33,126 nt of DNA from Candidatus Saccharimonadota bacterium (GTDB lineage Bacteria; Patescibacteriota; Saccharimonadia; Saccharimonadales; Saccharimonadaceae): the NCBI GenBank assembly GCA_009778675.1, contig WRFU01000010.1, positions 1 to 33,126 of the forward strand, read 5' to 3'. The position numbers and the translations under genes are program-made. How positions within the stretch are numbered: position 1 is the stretch's first letter; each line of letters opens with the position of its first letter. Positions 1 to 7,337 of this stretch are shown in pieces. The notes under the pieces are model-generated. The model did not search any database. It was not told the DNA's origin and saw only the letters and a program-made list of their open reading frames with translations.

Positions 1-114
1 AGGGTTTTTATTCTTAGGTGATTCTTCTATGGGCATCTCGAACTTATCTAACTCTGGTAGATTCTGTGCCGCAGAACCATTACAACTTGGTTCGTTTTCA
101 TACATAGGAAACAT
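1..114 (-). CDS. Partial unknown protein, N-terminal 38 residues
   Basis: An open frame starts with ATG at 114 and runs off the left edge of the window without a stop. The visible 38 residues are hydrophilic and acidic, begin MFPMYENEPSC, and have no signal peptide, membrane segment or motif I recognise. The start is supported by an excellent promoter (121-149) whose -10 ends six bases before this ATG, so the message is predicted to be leaderless. It lies downstream of RNase Y on the same strand but has its own promoter. No function can be assigned from this fragment. Confidence 0.6.
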   Translation of the reverse strand, partial: MFPMYENEPSCNGSAAQNLPELDKFEMPIEESPKNKNP

Positions 115-120
115 GCTTAC

Positions 121-149
121 ATTCTAGCACACATGGGTATATTAGTCAA
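121..149 (-). promoter_or_regulatory. Sigma70-type promoter for the partial gene at 1-114 (leaderless)
   Basis: On the minus strand, -35 TTGACT (144-149), a 17-bp spacer and -10 TAGAAT (121-126), preceded by TGC as an extended -10. Six bases separate the -10 from the ATG, which places the expected transcription start on the A of the start codon. Confidence 0.8.
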
Positions 150-167
150 GCATAATAATACTTTTAA

Positions 168-196
168 TTGACATTTTAGGCAGCCTGTGCTATACT
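168..196 (+). promoter_or_regulatory. Near-consensus promoter reading into the 3' end of rny (antisense)
   Basis: Plus-strand -35 TTGACA (168-173), a 17-bp spacer and -10 TATACT (191-196) with TGC just before it, the same extended -10 style as other promoters in the window. The expected start is near 203. No convincing plus-strand gene follows; transcription would run antisense into rny, whose stop codon lies at 239-241. The promoter is divergent from the one at 121-149. Confidence 0.65.
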
Positions 197-238
197 GTAG
201 GTAATCGATGCAAATCGGGGTTGTTTTGTGTTGCCAAA

Positions 239-1750
239 TTACTTGGCGTATTCTATGGCACGGGTTTCGCGAATAACATTTACCTTAATGATACCCGGAT
301 ACTGCATGGTGCTTTCGATTTTGTTGGCAATATCGCGGGCTAGTTTAATAGCCGTTAGATCGTCAATTTGGGTTGGCTGTACAATGACGCGGATTTCACG
401 ACCGGCCGAAATAGCATAGGCTTTGTCGATGCCATCAAAGGTTAAAGCGACGTTTTCTAAATCACTCATGCGCTGGGCAAAGTTTTCGGCGCTAACATTG
501 CGCGCCCCTGGCCTGGCGGCACTAATCGCATCAACAATTTTTACAATTAAGGCTTCGGGGGTGGTGGGTTCAATATCACCATGATGCGCGGCCATAGCAT
601 GTACTACGGCTTCTTTCATACCGTATTTTTCGGCTAATTCGGCTCCAATTTCGGCGTGTTTACCTTCAATTTTATGGGTCACAGCTTTGCCGATGTCGTG
701 TAGCAAAGTAGCAGTTTTGGCGACACGTTTGTCGGCGCCGATTTCTTCGGCGATCATGCCGGCCACGTGCGCCATTTCAATACTGTGCAGTAACACGTTT
801 TGGCCATAACTGGTACGGAATTTAAGCTCGCCCAGCAAGCGTAAGATTTCTTTAGGGATGCCAACAATGCCGACTTCGCGGGCAGCGTCTTCGCCGGCGC
901 GATTGATTTCTTTGTCGATCTGCTTTTCGGCTTTTTGCACGGCGTCTTCGATGCTACTGGGGTTAATCCGACCGTCTTTCATCAAAAGTTCTAGCGCTAG
1001 CCTAGCTACTTGGCGACGTACAGGGTCGAAACTACTTAATACTACCATGCCTGGGGTATCGTCGACTAGCACATCAACACCGGTGGCACGCTGCAAAGCC
1101 TGAATATTGCGACCTTCTTTGCCAATAATTCGGCCTTTCATTTCGTCGTCTGGCAACTTTAGGCTAGTTACAGTACGATCGGCCGTGACCTCGCTGCTCA
1201 TGCGTTCCATGGCCGTTAGCAAGACGGTTTGCGCCAGTTCGTCAGGTTCTTCGCTTAGTTCTTTTTGCTCTTTTATGACTAAATCTTTAAGATCATTTTT
1301 GATATCTCTTTCGGTCATAGTTAACAGTTTTTGCTTGGCTTCGTCTTTTTTAAGACCAGCGATTTTTTCTAGTTTATCTTGTTGTTTGGTGCGAATTTCA
1401 CGAATTTCGTTTTTTAGATCTTCGATTTCGGCTTCACGCTGGCGAACATTTTCGGTTCGCCTATCTAGATCGTCTAACTTTTTGTCTAGATTGTTTTCGC
1501 GTTCCACCAAACGATTTTCGGTTTTTTTCCATTCTTTGCGATGTTCATTTTCTTCTTTTTTGGTGCTATCAGTAATTTCGATAGCATCTTTTTTGGCCTT
1601 TAGCACGATATCGCTGGCCTCGTTTTTGGCTTTTTTGACCAGTTGGTCTAGTTTGTCTTGGTTACCTTTAACCTTGGTTTTGTTGTAATAAACAATTCCG
1701 CCGCCACTAACAGCAGCACCGATTGCAAAAGCAAGAATTGCTTCTAACAT
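239..1750 (-). CDS. rny: Ribonuclease Y
   Basis: RNase Y is a membrane-anchored endoribonuclease that starts mRNA decay. The 503-residue product has a single N-terminal membrane helix (about residues 2-20), a long charged coiled coil (about 25-180), a KH RNA-binding domain with the GRIIGKEG motif near residue 205, and an HD phosphohydrolase domain with LLHDIGK near residue 350. Length and domain order match the family (about 520 aa). I chose the ATG at 1750 because an AAAGGA Shine-Dalgarno lies six bases upstream and the membrane helix follows at once; an upstream extension to 1807 adds 19 residues unlike the family N-terminus. A -10-like TATAAT at 1860-1865 gives a leader of about 100 nt. 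It is probably monocistronic, since the next gene has its own promoter. Confidence 0.95.
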   Translation of the reverse strand: MLEAILAFAIGAAVSGGGIVYYNKTKVKGNQDKLDQLVKKAKNEASDIVLKAKKDAIEITDSTKKEENEHRKEWKKTENRLVERENNLDKKLDDLDRRTENVRQREAEIEDLKNEIREIRTKQQDKLEKIAGLKKDEAKQKLLTMTERDIKNDLKDLVIKEQKELSEEPDELAQTVLLTAMERMSSEVTADRTVTSLKLPDDEMKGRIIGKEGRNIQALQRATGVDVLVDDTPGMVVLSSFDPVRRQVARLALELLMKDGRINPSSIEDAVQKAEKQIDKEINRAGEDAAREVGIVGIPKEILRLLGELKFRTSYGQNVLLHSIEMAHVAGMIAEEIGADKRVAKTATLLHDIGKAVTHKIEGKHAEIGAELAEKYGMKEAVVHAMAAHHGDIEPTTPEALIVKIVDAISAARPGARNVSAENFAQRMSDLENVALTFDGIDKAYAISAGREIRVIVQPTQIDDLTAIKLARDIANKIESTMQYPGIIKVNVIRETRAIEYAK

Positions 1751-1859
1751 ATCTGTCCTTTCCACTCTAGATGTGGGTGCCCTACTACTGAACACCACTG
1801 ATTTCAATCTATAAGTTGTAATTTAAACTTTTCAAACGCCCGAAAATTGGACTAACGCC

Positions 1860-1865
1860 ATTATA
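1860..1865 (-). promoter_or_regulatory. Candidate -10 box for rny
   Basis: Perfect TATAAT on the minus strand in the 191-bp gap upstream of rny. No good -35 sits at 16-18 bp, so support is moderate. The rest of the gap (1751-1941) holds the rny leader and the terminator of the upstream gene. Confidence 0.45.
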
Positions 1866-1899
1866 ACGCATTTTGGGCAAGTTTGTATATATATCTCCT

Positions 1900-1940
1900 G
1901 AAAAAGAAAAATACCATACAAACAAGCCGGACTGGTTTGT
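1900..1940 (-). terminator. Candidate intrinsic terminator of the TIG-domain gene
   Basis: Directly after the TAA of the 1942-4257 gene, the arms ACAAAC/GTTTGT (1935-1940 and 1918-1923) can pair, with AG/CT pairing further in. On the minus strand they are followed after a few bases by a T-rich tract (TTTTTCTTTTT). The short arms and the gap before the T tract keep confidence moderate. Confidence 0.4.
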
Positions 1941-1941
1941 T

Positions 1942-4257
1942 TTAGTTGGCGATGGCGGTATAGAGTACGGTTTGTTTGTAAGTGCCAGACGTTTGGCTGC
2001 CGCTGGTTGATACGCCAAAACTTACAGTGTGAGCGTTAGGTATGGTCGGATTGGCGCTGACAGTTTGAGCTACCAGACCAGTAGCGCCAACAGCATTTGG
2101 CAAACTAGCATAACCGGCTGACATATTAGTGACTCGCCAACCCCAACTACTGCCAGATAAACTGCAAGGTGCAGCATTGGTACAGCTACTGCCAAGCGTC
2201 GGAATGGTAGCACCTGTAGCGGTGTGTTGCAGATTGGTATTACCGCCGCTTGTAGCCGAAATATACAAGCTGTAACCAGTAGGCATATTAGTTTGTACCT
2301 GTATAGAACTATCCGCATTAGCGGTTTGGCCAGGTGCTATAGTGCCTAAGTCGACATTACTTTGTGCCGAAACTGTAAGATACGGCGATTCATAGGTGTA
2401 GCTGGCTGGCAGGGTAGCCTGGCCAGCACCAGTGATAACCGACACATCCACTGTGCCTTCAGCGTGCGCTGGCGCGGTACAGGTTAACTGTGTGTCACTT
2501 AACACCGTGACGTTCGTACAGGGTTGGCCGCCAACTAGCACCACTGGCACGACATCATCGGCAAAATATAATCCCGACCCGCCAACATCCCAGCCGCCCC
2601 AGCCAAAACCAACAGCTGGAGTTAAACCTTCCCGCCCTGCTGTATATTGGCCATTAGCATAGCCAATTCTAAGCGCCACACTAGTAGCGGTAGTGGTCGT
2701 TAATGGGTATGCCAAATTAAATTTTTGGATACCGTTACAAGGTGAGCTAGAGCATGTATTGAGATAATCATCGCCCGAAAAAGTGAACGTTATACCAACT
2801 GATGTGATATTAGACAGTGGCGGGATATTAAATGTTTGATCAATCACCCCAGTTATATCATCTGGTAAAACAGTTGGGTCGAAAGCCGGGGTAGTATAGG
2901 CAGCTGAATCTTCCTGATAAAAAATCAATGAAACGTTTGTGAACGTGAAAGTTTCGCCGTGCCCACCCTGATCTTGACCACCTGGTACGTCAAAATCAAC
3001 ATTATCGCAACCATTTGTCATTAGTAGTGCCCCTTGGGTTGTTGAAGTATGGTTATTTAGCAATTGACCAGCTGGTGGTGATTCTAGTGCAGCTGCTGGA
3101 GTAAGTGAACCATATGAGTCAGGTAAACTATCACTAATCGCCGCACAGCCTGCTAAACCCCCCGCTCCACTAAACAATGGCGCCCATTGGGCAGGTGTGA
3201 AGCCACTGCCGGTCACAGTAAGTGTATTGCCACCGTCTGGCGGGCCACTAGTGGGGTCAACCACCGTGATAGTTGGCGGGTTGGCATAGGTAAAACTATT
3301 AGCAAAAGTAGTCGTGCCCGCGCCAGTGATCACCTGAATATCGACCGTGCCCGGAGCATGAGCCGGTGTAGTACAAGTTAACTGGGTATCGCTGATCACA
3401 TTCACATTAGTGCAAGGTTGGCCGCCGACAGTAACCCGGGTCAGCACATTGTGAATAATCAGGTACGAACCAAGATCAGGTAAGTTTAACGTGTCGCAAG
3501 AGCCATCCCCACTAGTGCCAGTTATTGCTTGACCGCCCCAAAACAAGGCTACTACGTTTTGATTACCCGGGCCGCCGCTCCAGCTAGTACACTTGTCAAT
3601 CGGACCGTTAATATAACTCATCGCAAAATCTACGCTTGGTGATGCTGTAGTATAAACTGGTTGTGCAAAATTAAAGCTAATTGTATCTGGCGGCGTATTG
3701 CATGGCGTGCCAGTATACCAGTCACAATATTCACCTGGATTATAAGTTAAAGCCACCGATGTTGCGCCGTTTAGTTGTGGAATTGCCACCGATTGCTTAA
3801 TTTGACCAGCACTATTATTAGCAGTGGCGGCCGGATCAGTTAAGTTAGCAGTCGCTACCGCAGTGCTACCGTTATAAAATGTCAACACCATAGCATGTAA
3901 ATCAGCAGGCGTTTCGTTATTACAACCATCATCACTGATAACACCGGCATCTTGAACGGTACTACCACCAATACTATAATTCGCAGTGCCTGGCTGCAGG
4001 GTCGCCGATGAACTACTCATAGAGCCAATAGAAAAATCGCCCAATTCTCTCCAATCAGAAGTTTCACAGACAGCCCAAGAATAAGACGCGCCACCGCTAA
4101 ACCATAGTTGCTGCGGGCTAGGCGTGAAGCCACTACCGTTAATAGTAATCGTGTCACCACCGGCTGGCGAGCCGTGGCTAGGCACAGTGTTAGTGACCTG
4201 TAACGCATGAACAATCGGAATAATTAGGCTAAGTGTCAATATAACACCAATAACCAA
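1942..4257 (-). CDS. Secreted TIG/IPT-domain surface protein with duplicated inserts
   Basis: A large extracellular protein, probably an adhesin or envelope component. After a hydrophobic signal segment come two TIG/IPT-type units, each opening with a GSGFTP motif and closing with VGGQPCTN, SDTQLTC and FTY/YTY motifs. Each unit carries an insert of roughly 200 residues between these halves, and the two inserts resemble each other (shared PCN and IP-L-TSV features), so the array arose by duplication. The last ~145 residues form a separate domain (SSWGWRV, then SGTY...LYTAIAN) shared with the gene at 10178-10786. No sortase motif or C-terminal membrane helix is seen. The start is uncertain: TTG at 4257 is the first conventional start but gives a signal peptide without positive charges. 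The frame stays open to 4326, and ATT at 4317 lies five bases after an AGGGAG site and adds a K/R-rich n-region. Ligand unknown. Confidence 0.75.
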   Translation of the reverse strand: MVIGVILTLSLIIPIVHALQVTNTVPSHGSPAGGDTITINGSGFTPSPQQLWFSGGASYSWAVCETSDWRELGDFSIGSMSSSSATLQPGTANYSIGGSTVQDAGVISDDGCNNETPADLHAMVLTFYNGSTAVATANLTDPAATANNSAGQIKQSVAIPQLNGATSVALTYNPGEYCDWYTGTPCNTPPDTISFNFAQPVYTTASPSVDFAMSYINGPIDKCTSWSGGPGNQNVVALFWGGQAITGTSGDGSCDTLNLPDLGSYLIIHNVLTRVTVGGQPCTNVNVISDTQLTCTTPAHAPGTVDIQVITGAGTTTFANSFTYANPPTITVVDPTSGPPDGGNTLTVTGSGFTPAQWAPLFSGAGGLAGCAAISDSLPDSYGSLTPAAALESPPAGQLLNNHTSTTQGALLMTNGCDNVDFDVPGGQDQGGHGETFTFTNVSLIFYQEDSAAYTTPAFDPTVLPDDITGVIDQTFNIPPLSNITSVGITFTFSGDDYLNTCSSSPCNGIQKFNLAYPLTTTTATSVALRIGYANGQYTAGREGLTPAVGFGWGGWDVGGSGLYFADDVVPVVLVGGQPCTNVTVLSDTQLTCTAPAHAEGTVDVSVITGAGQATLPASYTYESPYLTVSAQSNVDLGTIAPGQTANADSSIQVQTNMPTGYSLYISATSGGNTNLQHTATGATIPTLGSSCTNAAPCSLSGSSWGWRVTNMSAGYASLPNAVGATGLVAQTVSANPTIPNAHTVSFGVSTSGSQTSGTYKQTVLYTAIAN

Positions 4258-4360
4258 CCCAAATAACAGGGGCGGTCTTCTACTTAGTGTGATTTTGACA
4301 CTTTTAATACGGATAATCGGCTCTCCCTATAATGGTTAAGCCACAACTCTACTACTATCT

Positions 4361-4390
4361 ATTTTACCCCCCCCCCTATAAGAAAGGCAA
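4361..4390 (-). promoter_or_regulatory. Promoter of the TIG-domain gene with a G10 spacer tract
   Basis: On the minus strand, -35 TTGCCT (4385-4390), an 18-bp spacer and -10 TAAAAT (4361-4366). Ten of the 18 spacer bases are an uninterrupted G run (4367-4376) touching the -10. Gain or loss of one G would change the spacer to 19 or to the optimal 17. The promoter lies just past the tsaB stop codon and about 40-45 nt upstream of the likely translation start. Confidence 0.6.
4367..4376. repeat. Homopolymer C10 (G10 on the minus strand)
   Basis: Ten consecutive C on the plus strand, the longest single-base run I see in the window. Its placement between the promoter hexamers of a surface-protein gene matches simple-sequence contingency loci. 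Confidence 0.9.
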
Positions 4391-4399
4391 GATCTATGG

Positions 4400-4786
4400 T
4401 TATTTTTTAGGTGTGGTAATGTTGGGGCGACCACCATATTCGGGTAACACTAACTGCTGGTTTTTGCCGGCTTTGAGCGCGTTTTTGGCAGCAGTCCGCC
4501 AATTTTTACCACTAAAACCGACAATTGGGATATTTTGGGCATCAGCGATAGTGTTTAATACCGTCGCGCCAATGCGCAAGCCAGTAAAACTACCTGGGCC
4601 AGCCATAAAGGCCAAGCCGGTCAGATCATCCCAACTAGCGTGGTTCTTGGCAAGACAGTCTTGCAAAAACTTGAGCAAGCCGTGTGCTAAATTGCGATCG
4701 GCTTGCCACTGATAGTGCATGAAGGTTGAACTTTCATGTAGGTAGACGTGGCAGGTTGAGCCTGATGTGTCTAAGAATAAAATCAT
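4400..4786 (-). CDS. tsaB: tRNA threonylcarbamoyladenosine protein TsaB, short form
   Basis: TsaB is the TsaD-paralogue scaffold of the complex that makes t6A37 on ANN-decoding tRNAs. The 128-residue product starts with the ASKHA-fold LFLDTSG motif and has the family signature GPGSFTGLRIG near residues 64-74. It is much shorter than the usual ~230 residues: after IPIVGFSG it passes directly to a tail (LPEYGGRPNIT) like the end of full-length TsaB, so the middle of the C-terminal subdomain is missing while both ends remain. The ATG overlaps the tsaE stop by four bases, implying translational coupling. tsaD is not in this window. The shortness looks like lineage reduction, not damage, because the frame is intact. 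Confidence 0.85.
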   Translation of the reverse strand: MILFLDTSGSTCHVYLHESSTFMHYQWQADRNLAHGLLKFLQDCLAKNHASWDDLTGLAFMAGPGSFTGLRIGATVLNTIADAQNIPIVGFSGKNWRTAAKNALKAGKNQQLVLPEYGGRPNITTPKK

Positions 4787-5205
4787 GGCTTTAGGCCTTT
4801 GGTTTCAATGGCGCGGCTACCATCATCGTTGTAATTAATGGTAATTGTAATGTGATTTTTTGGCAAAACATTTTGCACACTACCTGCCCATTCCACCACC
4901 GTAATAGCGTGCTGGTCTTGCAAAGTTTCGGCGATTTCGTCGGCCATAATACCAGGATCGTGCAGACGGTAAAAATCGTAGTGTGACAGTATACAGTCAG
5001 GGGTGACGTATTGTTTGTGAACCGTAAAACTAGGGCTAGTGATTTCATCTTTAATACCTAAACCCCGGGCAATACCCTTGACTAGGGTGGTCTTGCCCAC
5101 GCCAACATCGCCAACTAGTTCGATGACACTGGGCACTGGTAGCAACTTAACTAAGTTTTGACCTAAAGCTACCATATCGGCTTGCGTTTGGATTGTTTGT
5201 TGCAT
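4783..5205 (-). CDS. tsaE: tRNA threonylcarbamoyladenosine ATPase TsaE
   Basis: TsaE is the ATPase that drives turnover of the TsaB-TsaD complex in t6A synthesis. The 140-residue protein carries the Walker A GDVGVGKTT (about residues 33-41), the SPSFTVHKQY strand typical of the family, and HYDFYRL. Its length is normal. It starts four bases after the comEC stop and overlaps tsaB by ATGA, so comEC-tsaE-tsaB look like one operon. No separate promoter is evident. Confidence 0.92.
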   Translation of the reverse strand: MQQTIQTQADMVALGQNLVKLLPVPSVIELVGDVGVGKTTLVKGIARGLGIKDEITSPSFTVHKQYVTPDCILSHYDFYRLHDPGIMADEIAETLQDQHAITVVEWAGSVQNVLPKNHITITINYNDDGSRAIETKGLKP

Positions 5206-5209
5206 AGTT

Positions 5210-6649
5210 CTACTCTACCACATTGGCCTGTAACAATTCATAGCCCGTGGCACGCTTCATATACCAGATAACACCCGCTAGCACACCATAACACGCAGCC
5301 ACGCCAATTATACTTAGGTGAATTTCCAACATCGCCCAACCCAAATTACCAAAATAATTCATAACCGCCAGGTGATAATTGATCAGTTTTGTCGTCACCC
5401 AACCGACCAAGTTAGCCAAAACTGGCCAAATTAAGTACGTGACACCACTGGCAAATACTAATAACATGGCTATGGGGATAGTGGGCAAAATCAACATATT
5501 AGTCAACAGTGACACTACTGACATTTCACCAAAGAAATATATCAAGATTGGTAACACACAGATTTGGGCTGAAAAAGTTTCAATTAGCACCTGCACAGCG
5601 GCGTTAACTTTTTGCTTACCAAAAAAGTAGGCAGTGATAAATGGTGCTAGTACCAAGACCCCCACAAAACTGCCAAAACTAAGCAGCCAGCCTAAATCAA
5701 CAATATAACTAGGGCTAAGTAACAAGGTAGTAGCCGCCACCAATAAAATTAAATTAACTGGGTGGAATTTGCGGCCATAATACCAGGCCAATAAGCTCAA
5801 ACCGGCGACTAGTCCCGCCCGCAACATGCTGGGGCTGACACCAGCAATAGCGATAAAACCTAAAATGAGCGCAAAAGCGGCAAAAGTCGCCGCAAATTTA
5901 GAAACTTTCATAAACAACCGTCTGGCAAAACGCACAACAATGGTTAAATTGTAGCCACTAGCTACCACAATGTGGGTTAAGCCGGTGATTTTTAACAGTT
6001 CAATTAGGCTAGTCGACAAACTACGCCGCTGACCAACTAGATAGCCTAGGCCTAAACTGCCGGCTGGTTCGGGTACCACCTTACGAACCAGTCCACCGAA
6101 CCAATCGCGAAACTGTCGAGCGATATCACCCGGTTTAGGCCTGGTAACACTATTCACTTGGGCACGAAAGATTGACCCAGCAAAACTACCAAAACTATCA
6201 CTCAGCTTGCCATTAACAGTTACAATATCACTGCGTTTGATGTCAGTTTTACGACCAATTTGAATGTAAACATCACCGCTAAGACGCCTAGAATTGATAG
6301 TTAAGTCGTGCAGCTTGATGGCTAGCGAGCCATCGGCCTTGATATCGGGATCTTCGAATACTTTGCCCGTGATTGTGACCACCTGGCCATTGAACTGTTG
6401 CACCTGGTGTAAATCGGCCAGCGATATGCCAGTCCGCCACCAACCAGCCAGTAACCCAGCTATCAGGGCTAGTGGTACAAACATAGCCTTTGGCACAACC
6501 AGGCAAAATATCATAATCGCCAGCACCAAAATTAGCCAGGCGATTGATGTCGCAAAAGTAATACCCAGCCAAAAAGCTGTAGCTACCCCAATAATTATCC
6601 CCAAGCAGCCACAAATAATAAAAACTGAAGCGTGAAGCTTTTTTTTCAT
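5210..6649 (-). CDS. comEC: ComEC/Rec2-type DNA uptake channel, membrane part only
   Basis: ComEC forms the inner-membrane channel for single-stranded DNA during natural transformation. The product has hydrophobic helices at the N-terminus, a soluble OB-like DUF4131-type region (about residues 90-190), and then the polytopic competence domain with a THIVVASGYN-type motif and several helices to the end. At about 480 residues it lacks the C-terminal metallo-beta-lactamase nuclease-like domain of Bacillus ComEC. I use the ATG at 6649 (MKKKLHASVF), which opens directly onto a positively charged n-region and helix. The longer start at 6709 lies inside the hairpin that follows tRNA-Lys; starts at 6670 and 6661 are also possible and no good Shine-Dalgarno decides. 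It is first in an operon with tsaE and tsaB. Confidence 0.85.
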   Translation of the reverse strand: MKKKLHASVFIICGCLGIIIGVATAFWLGITFATSIAWLILVLAIMIFCLVVPKAMFVPLALIAGLLAGWWRTGISLADLHQVQQFNGQVVTITGKVFEDPDIKADGSLAIKLHDLTINSRRLSGDVYIQIGRKTDIKRSDIVTVNGKLSDSFGSFAGSIFRAQVNSVTRPKPGDIARQFRDWFGGLVRKVVPEPAGSLGLGYLVGQRRSLSTSLIELLKITGLTHIVVASGYNLTIVVRFARRLFMKVSKFAATFAAFALILGFIAIAGVSPSMLRAGLVAGLSLLAWYYGRKFHPVNLILLVAATTLLLSPSYIVDLGWLLSFGSFVGVLVLAPFITAYFFGKQKVNAAVQVLIETFSAQICVLPILIYFFGEMSVVSLLTNMLILPTIPIAMLLVFASGVTYLIWPVLANLVGWVTTKLINYHLAVMNYFGNLGWAMLEIHLSIIGVAACYGVLAGVIWYMKRATGYELLQANVVE

Positions 6650-6673
6650 CCACCAAGGCATGCACTTCATTAT

Positions 6674-6711
6674 AAATGAAAATACCCAACTTTCGTTGAG
6701 TATTTTCATTT
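6674..6711 (-). terminator. Long hairpin 3' of tRNA-Lys (terminator or processing stem)
   Basis: A 12-bp perfect stem (AAATGAAAATAC paired with GTATTTTCATTT), one mismatch, then CAAC-GAAA-GTTG with a GNRA-type loop on the minus strand. The first stem base is the last A of the tRNA CCA. The descending arm is T-rich. It probably terminates or trims the tRNA transcript. Confidence 0.75.
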
Positions 6712-6787
6712 GGAGGGTCCAGTGGGGCTCGAACCCACGACACCCTGCTTAAAAGGCAGGTGCTCTAACCGGCTGAGCTATGGACCC
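6711..6787 (-). tRNA. tRNA-Lys (anticodon TTT), CCA encoded
   Basis: The minus strand folds as a full cloverleaf: acceptor GGGTCCA/TGGACCC, D stem GCTC/GAGC, anticodon stem CCTGC/GCAGG around loop CTTTTAA (anticodon TTT, Lys AAA/AAG), variable loop GTGTC, T stem GTGGG/CCCAC with TTCGAGC, discriminator T, then CCA encoded at 6711-6713. It has its own promoter at 6800-6828. Confidence 0.97.
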
Positions 6788-6799
6788 ACGACTTTGTTT

Positions 6800-6828
6800 A
6801 ATATACTACCTAGGACGGTGTTTTGCAA
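6800..6828 (-). promoter_or_regulatory. Promoter of tRNA-Lys
   Basis: -35 TTGCAA (6823-6828), 17-bp spacer, -10 TATATT (6800-6805) on the minus strand, 12 bases before the mature tRNA 5' end. Confidence 0.75.
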
Positions 6829-6848
6829 CCCCTGATGCTAACTAGTTT

Positions 6849-7304
6849 TTAGTGCTTTTTGTGATCTTTGTAAAAAACGACGTCTATATATGACACAACT
6901 GTTCCTGCCACAACGGTAAACGGCAAACTAGCTTGTATAAAATCGATACAGGTGCGGCTTAGGCTATCAGTTGCTAGCAGTCCAGCGAAAGGTACTGTAA
7001 TCAGTGACGCAGTTAAAATAGCAAATACCGCATTTTCGGCCGTGCTAATTAAGCTACGTTTTTCTTTAGCACTTTTTAAGTATAGTAACGTTGGGAATCC
7101 CAGCACCAATGTAAGGTAGACTACCTTGCTAATTACATCACGCGGTAAACTAGAGGCTACATTCGCAATTACATTCGTAACCTGTCCACCGGCCATTTCG
7201 TTGATTGCTACACCAGCAATTGATGCTAAATGAGCTGGCCCAGCGTGCTTAGACGCTAAAACATACAGCGTGAATAATCCAATAACTAACGCTAGCGGAA
7301 TCAT
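6849..7304 (-). CDS. Small integral membrane protein, unknown function
   Basis: A 151-residue protein with about four hydrophobic segments (near residues 2-16, 57-75, 92-112 and 124-142) and a short lysine/histidine-rich tail. I recognise no family motif. The start ATG at 7304 is supported by a -10 TATAAT ending six bases upstream, which predicts leaderless translation. It sits between tRNA-Lys and dnaJ on the same strand but is transcribed on its own. Its topology suggests a structural or holin-like membrane protein, but this is not supported by homology I can see. Confidence 0.7.
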   Translation of the reverse strand: MIPLALVIGLFTLYVLASKHAGPAHLASIAGVAINEMAGGQVTNVIANVASSLPRDVISKVVYLTLVLGFPTLLYLKSAKEKRSLISTAENAVFAILTASLITVPFAGLLATDSLSRTCIDFIQASLPFTVVAGTVVSYIDVVFYKDHKKH

Positions 7305-7310
7305 GTATAA

Positions 7311-7316
7311 ATTATA
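7311..7316 (-). promoter_or_regulatory. -10 box giving a leaderless mRNA for the 6849-7304 gene
   Basis: Perfect TATAAT on the minus strand, exactly six bases from the ATG. No clear -35 at 17 bp. Confidence 0.55.
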
Positions 7317-7337
7317 CTATATTAAAGATCAATGGCT

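Noticed and set aside
228-419. Plus-strand open frame of 63 codons after the promoter at 168-196
   Set aside because: It lies entirely within the conserved RNase Y C-terminus on the other strand, has no ribosome site, and its composition is that of an antisense shadow.
858-1688. Long plus-strand open frames opposite rny
   Set aside because: Serine-rich antisense translations of the RNase Y coiled coil; no start signals or recognisable motifs.
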